A DNA stretch of 5,120 bases, taken from assembly GCA_030745955.1 (NCBI GenBank), contig JASLNQ010000177.1, forward strand, positions 1 to 5,120, given 5' to 3'. Both the position numbers and the translations under genes were made by a program. Under the pieces are notes generated by a model. That model did not search any database and had not been told where the DNA came from. It saw only the letters and a program-made list of their open reading frames with translations. This stretch comes from Dehalococcoidia bacterium (GTDB lineage: Bacteria; Chloroflexota; Dehalococcoidia; UBA1151; UBA1328). How positions within the stretch are numbered: position 1 is the stretch's first letter; every line of letters starts with the position of its first letter. Positions 1-5,120 of this stretch are shown here, in pieces.

Positions 1-282
1 CTGGATGATTCAAACACACGGCTCGCGGTAACTGCCGAGCGTGCGTTCCTGGAAGCAGTGGGTGGCGGTTGCTCGGCCTCTGTCTCGGCGCACGCGAAGG
101 TTGACGGAAACAGTATCGAGGTCTCGGCCTTCGCCTCGACTCCGGATGGCAAGCAAATGATCCGGGAACGATTTATCGACAATGCGGTTGGCGTCGACGA
201 TGCCGCCGAACTGGGTACGAAACTGGGTGAACTTTTCGTGGAACGTGGCGCCAGACAACTCGTGTCGGGAGAACCGGAATAA
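1..282 (+). CDS. hemC: Hydroxymethylbilane synthase (porphobilinogen deaminase), C-terminal part
   Basis: This is the 3' end of a gene that begins before the window; 93 residues are visible in frame from base 1 to a TAA stop. HemC joins four porphobilinogen molecules into the linear tetrapyrrole hydroxymethylbilane in the cytoplasm. Visible residues 11-30 (TAERAFLEAVGGGCSASVSA) match the family segment that carries the dipyrromethane-cofactor cysteine. Here that residue is Cys24 of the visible part, equivalent to Cys242 of the E. coli enzyme. About 69 residues follow the cysteine, which is normal for domain 3, so the C terminus looks complete. By comparison with a typical length of about 300-315 residues, roughly 220 are missing upstream. 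The stop is only 3 nt before the next ATG, which indicates an operon with likely translational coupling. The identification is firm because of the cysteine motif and the neighbouring hemD and hemB. Confidence 0.93.
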   Translation: MDDSNTRLAVTAERAFLEAVGGGCSASVSAHAKVDGNSIEVSAFASTPDGKQMIRERFIDNAVGVDDAAELGTKLGELFVERGARQLVSGEPE

Positions 283-285
283 ACG

Positions 286-1860
286 ATGCAGGAATCTGAG
301 AATTACCAGGGCAAGGTGTACCTGGTTGGCGCCGGACCCGGTGATCCCGGCCTTATCACGGTCAAAGGACTGGAGTGCCTGCGGAACGCCGATGCTGTTG
401 TGTACGACCGCCTGGCTTCGCCACGTTTACTTGCAGAGGCCCGGTCCGACGCCGAGCTGTACGACGCGGGTAAAGGTCGTGACAACCACCGGATGACCCA
501 GGACGAGATCAACCATCTTCTGATTGAACTGGGTGTTCAGGGAAAGACAGTGTGCCGGCTGAAGGGCGGGGACCCGTTCGTTTTCGGCAGGGGTGGCGAG
601 GAAGCCCTGGAGCTCGCGGCAGCGGGCATCCCGTGGGAAGTGGTCCCGGGCATTTCATCTACGATCGCCGCTCCGGCGTACGCTGGCATTCCGGTTACGC
701 AGCGCGGGATGTCGACATCGCTTACGATCGTAACCGGCAGTGAAGACCCGAACAAGTCCGACTCCACGATCAACTGGGACGCACTCGCGGGGCTGTCGGG
801 AACGCTGGTGTTCGTGATGGGGTGGAAGGCGATGGACGACATTGTCAACGCCCTGATCACGCGGGGTGTCCCGGGAGACCGGCCATCTGCCCTCGTCCAG
901 TGGGGGACAACTGCGAGTCAACTGACGGTGACCGGGCCTGTGAGCGAAATCGTGGCAACTGGATTGAAGGCCGGAATCGGAGCACCCGTTGCCCTCGTAA
1001 TCGGCGAAGTGGCCGGGCTGCGGGAGGCTCTTGCGTGGTTCGATAACCGGCCGCTCTTCGGCAAGCGGGTCCTTGTGACGCGGGCACGTTCGCAGGCAAG
1101 TCGCCTGGTGGCAAAACTCGAGGAGCTCGGGGCCGAGGTGCTCGAATACCCGGCAATCGAGATTGTGCCGGTCCGCGATCCGTCACCACTCGACGCGGCG
1201 CTGCGCAACATTTCAGCATATGACTGGATGATGTTCACCAGCTCGAACGCGGTCCGTGGGATTACCGAGCGAATGCGCGTCATCGGCATCGATTCACGGG
1301 CACTCGCCCACCTCAAGTTCGGCGTCATCGGACCGTCAACGGCCCGGGCGCTTGCTGGGATTGGGATAACGCCCGACGCGATGCCCGACGACTACATTTC
1401 GAGTGCGATGGTCGACCTGCTCACTAAAATGGACAGTATCCCGAGCAACGTTCTTTTCCCACGTTCGGAGATCGGGCGTGAGACGCTGGCGAACGGCCTG
1501 CGGGAGATCGGGGTGCAAGTCGAGGAGGTTATCGCCTATTCGACAGAAACACCCGACGACACTGGCGACCTGGCCCGTGAGGCCTACGAGCGGGGTATCG
1601 ACTTCACCACGTTTACGAGTTCTTCGACAGTTCGCAACCTTGTCGGGTTACTGGGTGGCAGTCCCGATCTGATTAACACCGGACGAAACGCGGTTATCGG
1701 TCCGATAACGGCCGAAACCGCCTTGGAACTCGGGGTGAATGTCGATATCCAGGCCGAAGAGCGGTCGATAGACGGATTGGTTGATGCGATAACACTGCTT
1801 GCACGAAACGGCTCCGCCACCGGTGCCAACGACAACGGTAGCGCCATCGCCGACGCCTGA
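286..1860 (+). CDS. cobA-hemD: Fused uroporphyrinogen-III C-methyltransferase / uroporphyrinogen-III synthase
   Basis: This 524-residue protein has two enzymes in one chain. Residues about 10-250 are a SUMT/CobA domain. It methylates uroporphyrinogen III at C2 and C7 with S-adenosylmethionine to give precorrin-2, the entry to siroheme and cobalamin. Visible motifs are VGAGPGDPGLIT (14-25, SAM-binding loop), YDRL (40-43), GKGRDNHRMTQ (62-72), RLKGGDPFVFGRGGEE (91-106), VVPGISS (119-125) and AGIPVTQRG (133-141). Residues about 258-505 are a HemD domain, which cyclises hydroxymethylbilane with inversion of ring D. It starts at GKRVLVTRAR (259-268) and includes MFTSSNAV (316-323), VIGPSTARAL (347-356), LFPRSEIGRETL (390-401), TFTSSSTVRNL (442-452) and VIGPITAETA (470-479). 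The last 17 or so residues are a Gly/Ala/Ser/Asn-rich tail. The ATG at 286 is preceded by GGGAGAA at 267-273 inside hemC. The fusion type is known in Actinobacteria and Firmicutes. No key motif is missing, so both halves should be active. Confidence 0.95.
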   Translation: MQESENYQGKVYLVGAGPGDPGLITVKGLECLRNADAVVYDRLASPRLLAEARSDAELYDAGKGRDNHRMTQDEINHLLIELGVQGKTVCRLKGGDPFVFGRGGEEALELAAAGIPWEVVPGISSTIAAPAYAGIPVTQRGMSTSLTIVTGSEDPNKSDSTINWDALAGLSGTLVFVMGWKAMDDIVNALITRGVPGDRPSALVQWGTTASQLTVTGPVSEIVATGLKAGIGAPVALVIGEVAGLREALAWFDNRPLFGKRVLVTRARSQASRLVAKLEELGAEVLEYPAIEIVPVRDPSPLDAALRNISAYDWMMFTSSNAVRGITERMRVIGIDSRALAHLKFGVIGPSTARALAGIGITPDAMPDDYISSAMVDLLTKMDSIPSNVLFPRSEIGRETLANGLREIGVQVEEVIAYSTETPDDTGDLAREAYERGIDFTTFTSSSTVRNLVGLLGGSPDLINTGRNAVIGPITAETALELGVNVDIQAEERSIDGLVDAITLLARNGSATGANDNGSAIADA

Positions 1861-1865
1861 GGAAG
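1859..1865 (+). promoter_or_regulatory. Ribosome binding site of hemB
   Basis: The sequence GAGGAAG overlaps the TGA stop of the upstream fusion gene and lies 11 nt before the ATG at 1877. It supports that ATG as the hemB start. A longer in-frame extension upstream to a TTG at 1799 would overlap the end of the cobA-hemD gene and adds a Pro/Thr-rich stretch not expected in HemB. Confidence 0.6.
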
Positions 1866-1876
1866 ATAATAGGCAG

Positions 1877-2857
1877 ATGACCAGCGACCAGTACTCCCAA
1901 TTCCGCAGGTTGCGCCGCAACCCGACACTGCGGAAAATGCTTGCCGAAACCCGGCTTTCAGCTACTGAGTTCATCTACCCGATGTTCGTTGTGAACGGCA
2001 CGGGCATCCGCACTCCGATCGAGCCCATGCCCGGTATCGACCAGATGTCGGTGGATGTCGCTGTGGAAGAGGCCCAGAGGGCTTTCAAAGCCGGGGTCAA
2101 TTCGGTCCTGCTCTTCGGAATACCAGATGAGAAAGACGCCACAGGGTCGCGGTCGAGTTCACCTGACGAAGCGGTCCAGCAGGCCGTTGGAGCCATAAAA
2201 AAGGTATCACCCGACACCCTTGTGATCACCGATGTCTGCCTGTGCGAGTACACCGATCACGGCCATTGCGGGGTCGTCGATGACAACGGCGTGGATAACG
2301 AGGCCACCCTGCCCCTGCTCGCAGAAACGGCGGTTTCGCATGCCGAGGCCGGGGCCGACATGGTCGCACCATCGGCAATGATGGATGGGCAGGTCGCAGA
2401 GATCCGAGCAGGATTGGACGACAGCGGGTTCCCGGACACTCCGATCATGGGTTACTCGGCAAAATACGCCTCGGCGTTCTACGGTCCTTTCAGGATCGCA
2501 GCCGACTCGACTCCGCAGTTCGGTGACCGGCGGACGTACCAGATGGCCCCGACGCAGGGAAGTGAAGCCATGCGTGAGATCGAGGCCGACCTTGAGGAGG
2601 GCGCAGACCTGGTGATGGTCAAACCGGCGCTCGTTTATCTCGATGTCATCAAGGAAGCCTCATTGCGTTTCGACGCACCGATCGCGGCATATAACGTGAG
2701 CGGCGAATACTCGATGCTGGCGGCCGCCGGGAACGCTGGCTGGCTCGAACCCGAACGCGCCATGATGGAGGTCCTGACCGCCATCAAGCGGGCGGGAGCC
2801 GACCTGATCATCACGTACAGCGCGATCAAAGCGGCGGAATTGCTCTCGAAAAGTTAG
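1877..2857 (+). CDS. hemB: Porphobilinogen synthase (5-aminolevulinate dehydratase), zinc-type
   Basis: This 326-residue cytoplasmic enzyme condenses two 5-aminolevulinate molecules to porphobilinogen, the substrate of the HemC encoded upstream. The length is normal for bacterial HemB (about 320-340). The metal site is DVCLCEYTDHGHCG (119-132), with Cys121, Cys123 and Cys131. These correspond to the three catalytic zinc ligands of the E. coli enzyme, so this is the zinc-dependent class and not the Asp-rich magnesium class. The Schiff-base lysines are Lys196 in MGYSAKYASAFYGPF (191-205) and Lys249 in the family signature GADLVMVKPALVYLD (242-256). The flexible Arg-containing lid (GDRRTYQM, 216-223) and the acidic segment before the signature (REIEADLEEGAD, 233-244), where the allosteric magnesium site lies in many bacterial enzymes, are also present. 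The ATG is 16 nt after cobA-hemD, so the genes are almost certainly cotranscribed. It is the last gene of the tetrapyrrole operon, followed by a 273-nt gap. Confidence 0.97.
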   Translation: MTSDQYSQFRRLRRNPTLRKMLAETRLSATEFIYPMFVVNGTGIRTPIEPMPGIDQMSVDVAVEEAQRAFKAGVNSVLLFGIPDEKDATGSRSSSPDEAVQQAVGAIKKVSPDTLVITDVCLCEYTDHGHCGVVDDNGVDNEATLPLLAETAVSHAEAGADMVAPSAMMDGQVAEIRAGLDDSGFPDTPIMGYSAKYASAFYGPFRIAADSTPQFGDRRTYQMAPTQGSEAMREIEADLEEGADLVMVKPALVYLDVIKEASLRFDAPIAAYNVSGEYSMLAAAGNAGWLEPERAMMEVLTAIKRAGADLIITYSAIKAAELLSKS

Positions 2858-2959
2858 TTTCTTCCGCCGTTGTGCCTGGCCGTGCGGGTTGCCGGTTGTC
2901 TGCTTGCTCACGGTGCTTTATTGCACAAGGCCTCTTCCCTGCCGGCGAGGTGATCCGTC

Positions 2960-2999
2960 AGCCACCCGGTTCATCTTTGAACTCGTCAAGACGGGTGCT
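2960..2999 (+). other. Two-tier stem-loop in the aquaporin upstream region
   Basis: Outer arms AGC-c-ACCCG (2960-2968) and CGGGTGCT (2992-2999) pair with one bulged C. Directly inside, GTTCA (2969-2973) pairs with TGAAC (2978-2982) over the loop TCTT. A 9-nt bulge (2983-2991) separates the inner stem from the 3' outer arm. There is no T-run immediately after it, so it is not a classic terminator by itself. Its role is unknown and chance occurrence is possible. Confidence 0.35.
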
Positions 3000-3025
3000 G
3001 TTTCCCAGTGCACACGGATTTTTTT
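2995..3025 (+). terminator. Weak terminator-like hairpin plus T-run after hemB
   Basis: GTGCTG (2995-3000) can pair with CAG (3006-3008) and CAC (3011-3013), giving six base pairs with a 2-nt bulge. The 3' arm is followed by ACGGA and seven consecutive T (3019-3025). This could end the heme operon transcript about 160 nt after hemB. The stem is short and the T-run starts 6 nt after it, so the call is tentative. The 5' arm overlaps the 3' arm of the 2960-2999 stem, so the two cannot form together. Confidence 0.25.
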
Positions 3026-3042
3026 ACCGTTCGTCGCACTGG
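3005..3042 (+). other. Perfect 7-bp inverted repeat enclosing a T-run
   Basis: CCAGTGC (3005-3011) is the exact reverse complement of GCACTGG (3036-3042). Nested inside, ACGG (3014-3017) pairs with CCGT (3027-3030), leaving A-TTTTTTT-A in the loop. It competes with the weak terminator hairpin because both use bases 3006-3013. It could be an operator, part of a structured 5' leader, or chance. Confidence 0.3.
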
Positions 3043-3115
3043 CAGATTACCTGGAGCATGCGACAATTACCCGCTGCGGCCCTTGGATTGGCCGTTGGGC
3101 TGGTTTCGGGTAACC

Positions 3116-3123
3116 AGGAGGGG
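3116..3123 (+). promoter_or_regulatory. Strong ribosome binding site of the aquaporin gene
   Basis: AGGAGGGG is followed by a 7-nt spacer to the ATG at 3131. It is the best Shine-Dalgarno match in the window. It fixes the aquaporin start at 3131 rather than at the in-frame GTG at 3008, whose extra 41 residues are Arg-rich, non-hydrophobic and unlike an aquaporin N terminus. Confidence 0.8.
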
Positions 3124-3130
3124 CTACCGC

Positions 3131-3856
3131 ATGAGCGAGCTAATTTCTGCCAACAACCTCAGGGGGCTGGCAGCCGAACTTATCGCAACGTTCACGTTCG
3201 TTTTCGTGGGTATCGGCGCTGTCGGAGCGGCGCTGTCGATGACCACACCGATCGACGGTACCGGGCTGGTAATAATCTCCCTGGGCCACGGATTAGGAAT
3301 CTTTCTTGGGATCGTGGTGATCGGTCGCGTCACTGGCGCTCACCTGAACCCGGCCGTGACTATTGCCATGGTTATTTCCGGCAACATCGGGATAATTCGT
3401 GCGGTGTCGTATATCGTCGGGCAGCTTGCGGGCGCGGCTCTCGCGGCATTGCTCCTCGACCAGTTCGTGTGGGGATTGGGCAACCTCGGAGTTCACGGAC
3501 TGGGCGCTACGGAGACGGGCGATGGCCTTGTCATCGAAGTCATCCTCACCTTCTTCCTGGTGTTCACGATCTTCGCGACAGCGGTCGACAAACGGGGCAA
3601 CGCGGCGTGGGCGCCCCTTGCTATTGGCATGGTCATTTTCGTTGACCACCTGATCGCCGTTCCACTAACCGGCGCCTCGATGAACCCGGCACGCAGCTTT
3701 GGTCCGGCGCTTATTCACGGTGTGTGGACCGATCACTGGCTGTACTGGGCGGCCCCGATCCTCGGCGGTGTTGTCGCAGCTATCGTCTACGTGGTGATCC
3801 TGGGTACGAAAGAAGACCAGGACAGACTCGGCATGATCAATATGGGGACAGACTGA
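3131..3856 (+). CDS. Aquaporin (MIP family), predicted water-type channel with a His/His/Ala/Arg filter
   Basis: This 241-residue inner-membrane protein belongs to the major intrinsic protein family, which conducts water or small neutral solutes as a tetramer. Six membrane helices can be drawn at about 11-33, 43-64, 86-109, 131-152, 158-178 and 202-225. The two re-entrant half-helices carry the NPA boxes: GAHLNPAVT (69-77, Asn73) and GASMNPARSFGPA (181-193, Asn185). Aligned without gaps to human AQP1, the aromatic/arginine filter positions are His53 (AQP1 Phe56), His173 (His180), Ala182 (Cys189) and Arg188 (Arg195). The Tyr205-Trp206 pair after the second half-helix and the absence of an Asp after the second NPA-Arg favour an aquaporin over a glycerol facilitator. 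The gene has its own strong ribosome binding site and sits 273 nt after the heme operon, so it may be a separate unit; a functional link to tetrapyrrole synthesis is not evident. Substrate range is inferred, not shown. Confidence 0.95.
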   Translation: MSELISANNLRGLAAELIATFTFVFVGIGAVGAALSMTTPIDGTGLVIISLGHGLGIFLGIVVIGRVTGAHLNPAVTIAMVISGNIGIIRAVSYIVGQLAGAALAALLLDQFVWGLGNLGVHGLGATETGDGLVIEVILTFFLVFTIFATAVDKRGNAAWAPLAIGMVIFVDHLIAVPLTGASMNPARSFGPALIHGVWTDHWLYWAAPILGGVVAAIVYVVILGTKEDQDRLGMINMGTD

Positions 3857-3943
3857 GCCGGGGTCGAGCCGAAACTGGATCAAGGAAGAAACGCGATCGG
3901 ACCGGCGGTAAACGTGCTGCGGTGACTGTATGGTTTCGGCAGC

Positions 3944-5120
3944 ATGATCCCGGTAGCGAAAATTCAGACTCCTCGACAAAACGGAAGACCGGCAGCGCCA
4001 ACTTTGTTAGCACTGCCGGTTTTCGTTTTAGCCACGGCGCTGGTTGTGGCCGGGATCGTGTGGACCGGGTGCTCGTCGGGCAGTGAATCGGGCGCCGAAT
4101 CGGATCCGGGGATCTCGGACATAGCGATTGATGGCAGCCGAGAAGCGCGTCGTGCTGTCCTCCAAACCGCTCTTGACGAATGGCGGGAAAGTGAACTCAT
4201 CACCGGGGTGTCGATGTCGGTCTTTTCTCCGGCGACCGGGCAAATCGACCTGGCGAGTGGGCTTGCGAAGCGGTCGATCGATCCCGACCGGTTCCCCGAT
4301 GAGGCGCTGACGGCGGACCGTCCGATGTTTGCCGCCGATCTCACGCATACCCTCGTGGCAGCGGTGATAATTCAACTTGCCGGACAGGGCGCACTGGAAC
4401 TGGGTTCGCCGATCGACACGTGGTTTCCAGACATTACCAATTCCGAGCAGATAACTGTGCGGAACTTGCTCGTACACACCAGCGGAGTACCGATCTTTTA
4501 CACAGAGGAATTCCTAGACGTCCTGTACGAGCAGGAGCCGAACCTGGCACAGTCGCCCGACGACGTGATTGCGGTCGCGGACGCGGTGTCCGGTGGCTCG
4601 TACTTTGCGCCCGGGACGCAGTACGGATACTCGAAGACAAACTACCTGCTGCTCGGGCGCATCATCGAGCAGGTCACCGGTGAGCCACTTGAGGTTGAAC
4701 TTCGGAGTCGCTTTTTCGATCCGCTGGGTTTGAATAACACTTACCTCGTAGGCCGCGAAAAGATTCCAGGCAGTACACCGCTTGGCTATGAGTACGCCGG
4801 GCCCGACACCGACGCCCCGACCGCTGTCGATGGGCATGTACCGCAGACGCCCACAGTGTCGATAATCAGCGCCGAGTGGGCATCTGGCGGCCTGGTTTCG
4901 ACTCCGGGTGACCTGATCAAGGTGGTGCGGGCAATTTTCGATTCACCGGGATTAGCCGACATCGCACGAGAAATGCTCCGGGTAGCTGAACATCCGGCAC
5001 AGGAATCGGAGGCCGCGAGGGTTGATTCCGGGGCCGGGGTTTTCGTTTGGACGGAAGACGGTCGGCCGGTGATCGGGCAGTTCGGGTTTATCTATCCGTT
5101 CTCGGCCCAGTTCACGTTCT
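3944..5120 (+). CDS. Putative lipoprotein, beta-lactamase/PBP-like fold with lost catalytic motifs (partial)
   Basis: The first 392 residues are visible; the gene continues past the window. The N terminus has basic residues (Lys6, Arg11, Arg15), a long hydrophobic segment (about 20-41) and VWTGCSSG around Cys43. This suggests a lipoprotein signal, although Trp at -3 is atypical for a lipobox. A Ser/Gly/Glu/Asp-rich tether follows. Residues about 65-392 match the class C beta-lactamase/DD-peptidase family (serine hydrolase) at AAVIIQLAGQGALEL (139-153), NLLVHTSGVP (174-183), LLLGRIIEQVTG (235-246), FDPLGLNNTYL (256-266) and ASGGLVSTPGDL (313-324). The catalytic positions are all altered: SxxK is DLTH (132-135), YxN is YSK (229-231) and the late H/KxG is QFG (379-381). 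It is probably a surface-anchored non-hydrolytic protein. The ATG at 3944 is chosen because only it keeps the basic n-region. No Shine-Dalgarno sequence precedes it; a TATGGT at 3929-3934 could act as a -10 for a nearly leaderless message. Confidence 0.8.
   Translation, partial: MIPVAKIQTPRQNGRPAAPTLLALPVFVLATALVVAGIVWTGCSSGSESGAESDPGISDIAIDGSREARRAVLQTALDEWRESELITGVSMSVFSPATGQIDLASGLAKRSIDPDRFPDEALTADRPMFAADLTHTLVAAVIIQLAGQGALELGSPIDTWFPDITNSEQITVRNLLVHTSGVPIFYTEEFLDVLYEQEPNLAQSPDDVIAVADAVSGGSYFAPGTQYGYSKTNYLLLGRIIEQVTGEPLEVELRSRFFDPLGLNNTYLVGREKIPGSTPLGYEYAGPDTDAPTAVDGHVPQTPTVSIISAEWASGGLVSTPGDLIKVVRAIFDSPGLADIAREMLRVAEHPAQESEAARVDSGAGVFVWTEDGRPVIGQFGFIYPFSAQFTF
3988..4029 (+). terminator. 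Rho-independent terminator-like hairpin overlapping the lipoprotein signal-peptide codons
   Basis: ACCGGCAG (3988-3995) is the exact reverse complement of CTGCCGGT (4013-4020). The stem continues inward with GC/GC (3997-3998 with 4010-4011) and AAC/GTT (4000-4002 with 4006-4008), separated by single mismatches, over a TTT loop. It is followed by TTTTCGTTTT (4020-4029). This is the strongest terminator-like structure in the window and would suit termination of the aquaporin transcript, 131 nt after its stop. It lies wholly within the 5' coding part of the lipoprotein gene as called here, so it may instead act as an attenuator, or the start of that gene may be wrong. Confidence 0.5.

Larger units (their letters stand above)
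2858..3130 (+). other. Intergenic region between hemB and the aquaporin, with overlapping inverted repeats
   Basis: No supported gene lies in this 273-nt stretch. It holds at least three potential stem-loops between 2960 and 3042, a run of seven T at 3019-3025, and the aquaporin ribosome binding site at 3116-3123. I looked for sigma70-like -35/-10 pairs and found none convincing. A small open frame (TTG 2889 to TAA 3113) has no ribosome binding site or recognisable product. The region plausibly carries the end of the heme operon transcript and the promoter/leader of the aquaporin gene, but neither can be placed exactly. Confidence 0.5.

Noticed and set aside
1799..1876. A longer HemB start at TTG 1799
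   Set aside because: It would overlap the last 62 bases of cobA-hemD and add a Pro/Thr-rich tail. The ATG at 1877 has a ribosome binding site and gives a normal HemB N terminus.
2889..3113. A 74-codon frame lying wholly in the gap before the aquaporin, possibly a leader peptide
   Set aside because: It starts with TTG and has no Shine-Dalgarno sequence or recognisable motif. Its hydrophobic start is not followed by a credible signal-peptide pattern. It overlaps the inverted repeats, so a chance open frame in GC-rich DNA is simpler.
3008..3130. A longer aquaporin start at GTG 3008
   Set aside because: The extra 41 residues are Arg-rich and unlike aquaporin N termini, and the ATG at 3131 has AGGAGGGG at ideal spacing.
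2872..3645. A 257-codon open frame on the + strand starting in the hemB-aquaporin gap and running through the aquaporin in another frame
   Set aside because: Most of it is an out-of-frame reading of the aquaporin gene, with an Arg/Gly/Cys-rich composition and no recognisable domain. The aquaporin frame has a strong ribosome binding site and clear NPA motifs.
4256..4270. The segment SGLAK (residues 105-109 of the lipoprotein) as a possible displaced SxxK catalytic motif
   Set aside because: The spacing is SxxxK, and it lies in the family strand that reads A/V-x-G-x-A well before the active-site helix. The true motif column is DLTH at 132-135.
4028..4477. A 149-codon antisense frame opposite the lipoprotein gene
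   Set aside because: It is rich in Arg, Pro and His, as antisense frames of GC-rich genes usually are. It has no motif and conflicts with the well-supported serine-hydrolase-fold frame on the + strand.

Overview
The window is GC-rich (not computed exactly) and every supported gene lies on the + strand. It contains the end of a tetrapyrrole (heme/siroheme/cobalamin precursor) operon, then an aquaporin, then the 5' part of a lipoprotein gene that runs off the right edge. The order hemC, fused cobA-hemD, hemB is common in Gram-positive-type lineages (Actinobacteriota, Firmicutes) and in Chloroflexota. The HemB sequence, with the zinc-type cysteine cluster and an FRRLRRNPTLRKM-like N terminus, makes me lean to Chloroflexota or a deep actinobacterial lineage. 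This is an impression from sequence style, not a computed placement.

Region 1 (1-2857) is one tight operon. It holds the last 93 residues of hydroxymethylbilane synthase (HemC), then after 3 nt a 524-aa fusion of uroporphyrinogen-III C-methyltransferase (CobA/SUMT) and uroporphyrinogen-III synthase (HemD), then after 16 nt porphobilinogen synthase (HemB, 326 aa). Together they take 5-aminolevulinate to porphobilinogen (HemB), to hydroxymethylbilane (HemC), to uroporphyrinogen III (HemD domain), and divert part of it to precorrin-2 (CobA domain), the entry to siroheme and cobalamin.

Region 2 (2858-3130) is a 273-nt gap with no supported gene. It contains several overlapping inverted repeats and a 7-T run, and ends in a strong ribosome binding site for the aquaporin. 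Region 3 (3131-3856) encodes a 241-aa six-helix aquaporin with two NPA boxes and an unusual predicted selectivity filter (His/His/Ala/Arg).

Region 4 (3857-5120) holds a putative lipoprotein of the serine beta-lactamase/penicillin-binding-protein fold, cut by the window end. Its fold-level motifs are kept, but all three catalytic motifs are changed (SxxK to DLTH, YxN to YSK, H/KxG to QFG), so I predict a pseudoenzyme. A strong terminator-like hairpin lies inside the codons for its signal peptide. These two points are the most interesting observations in the window. I see no CRISPR array, tRNA, rRNA or mobile element.
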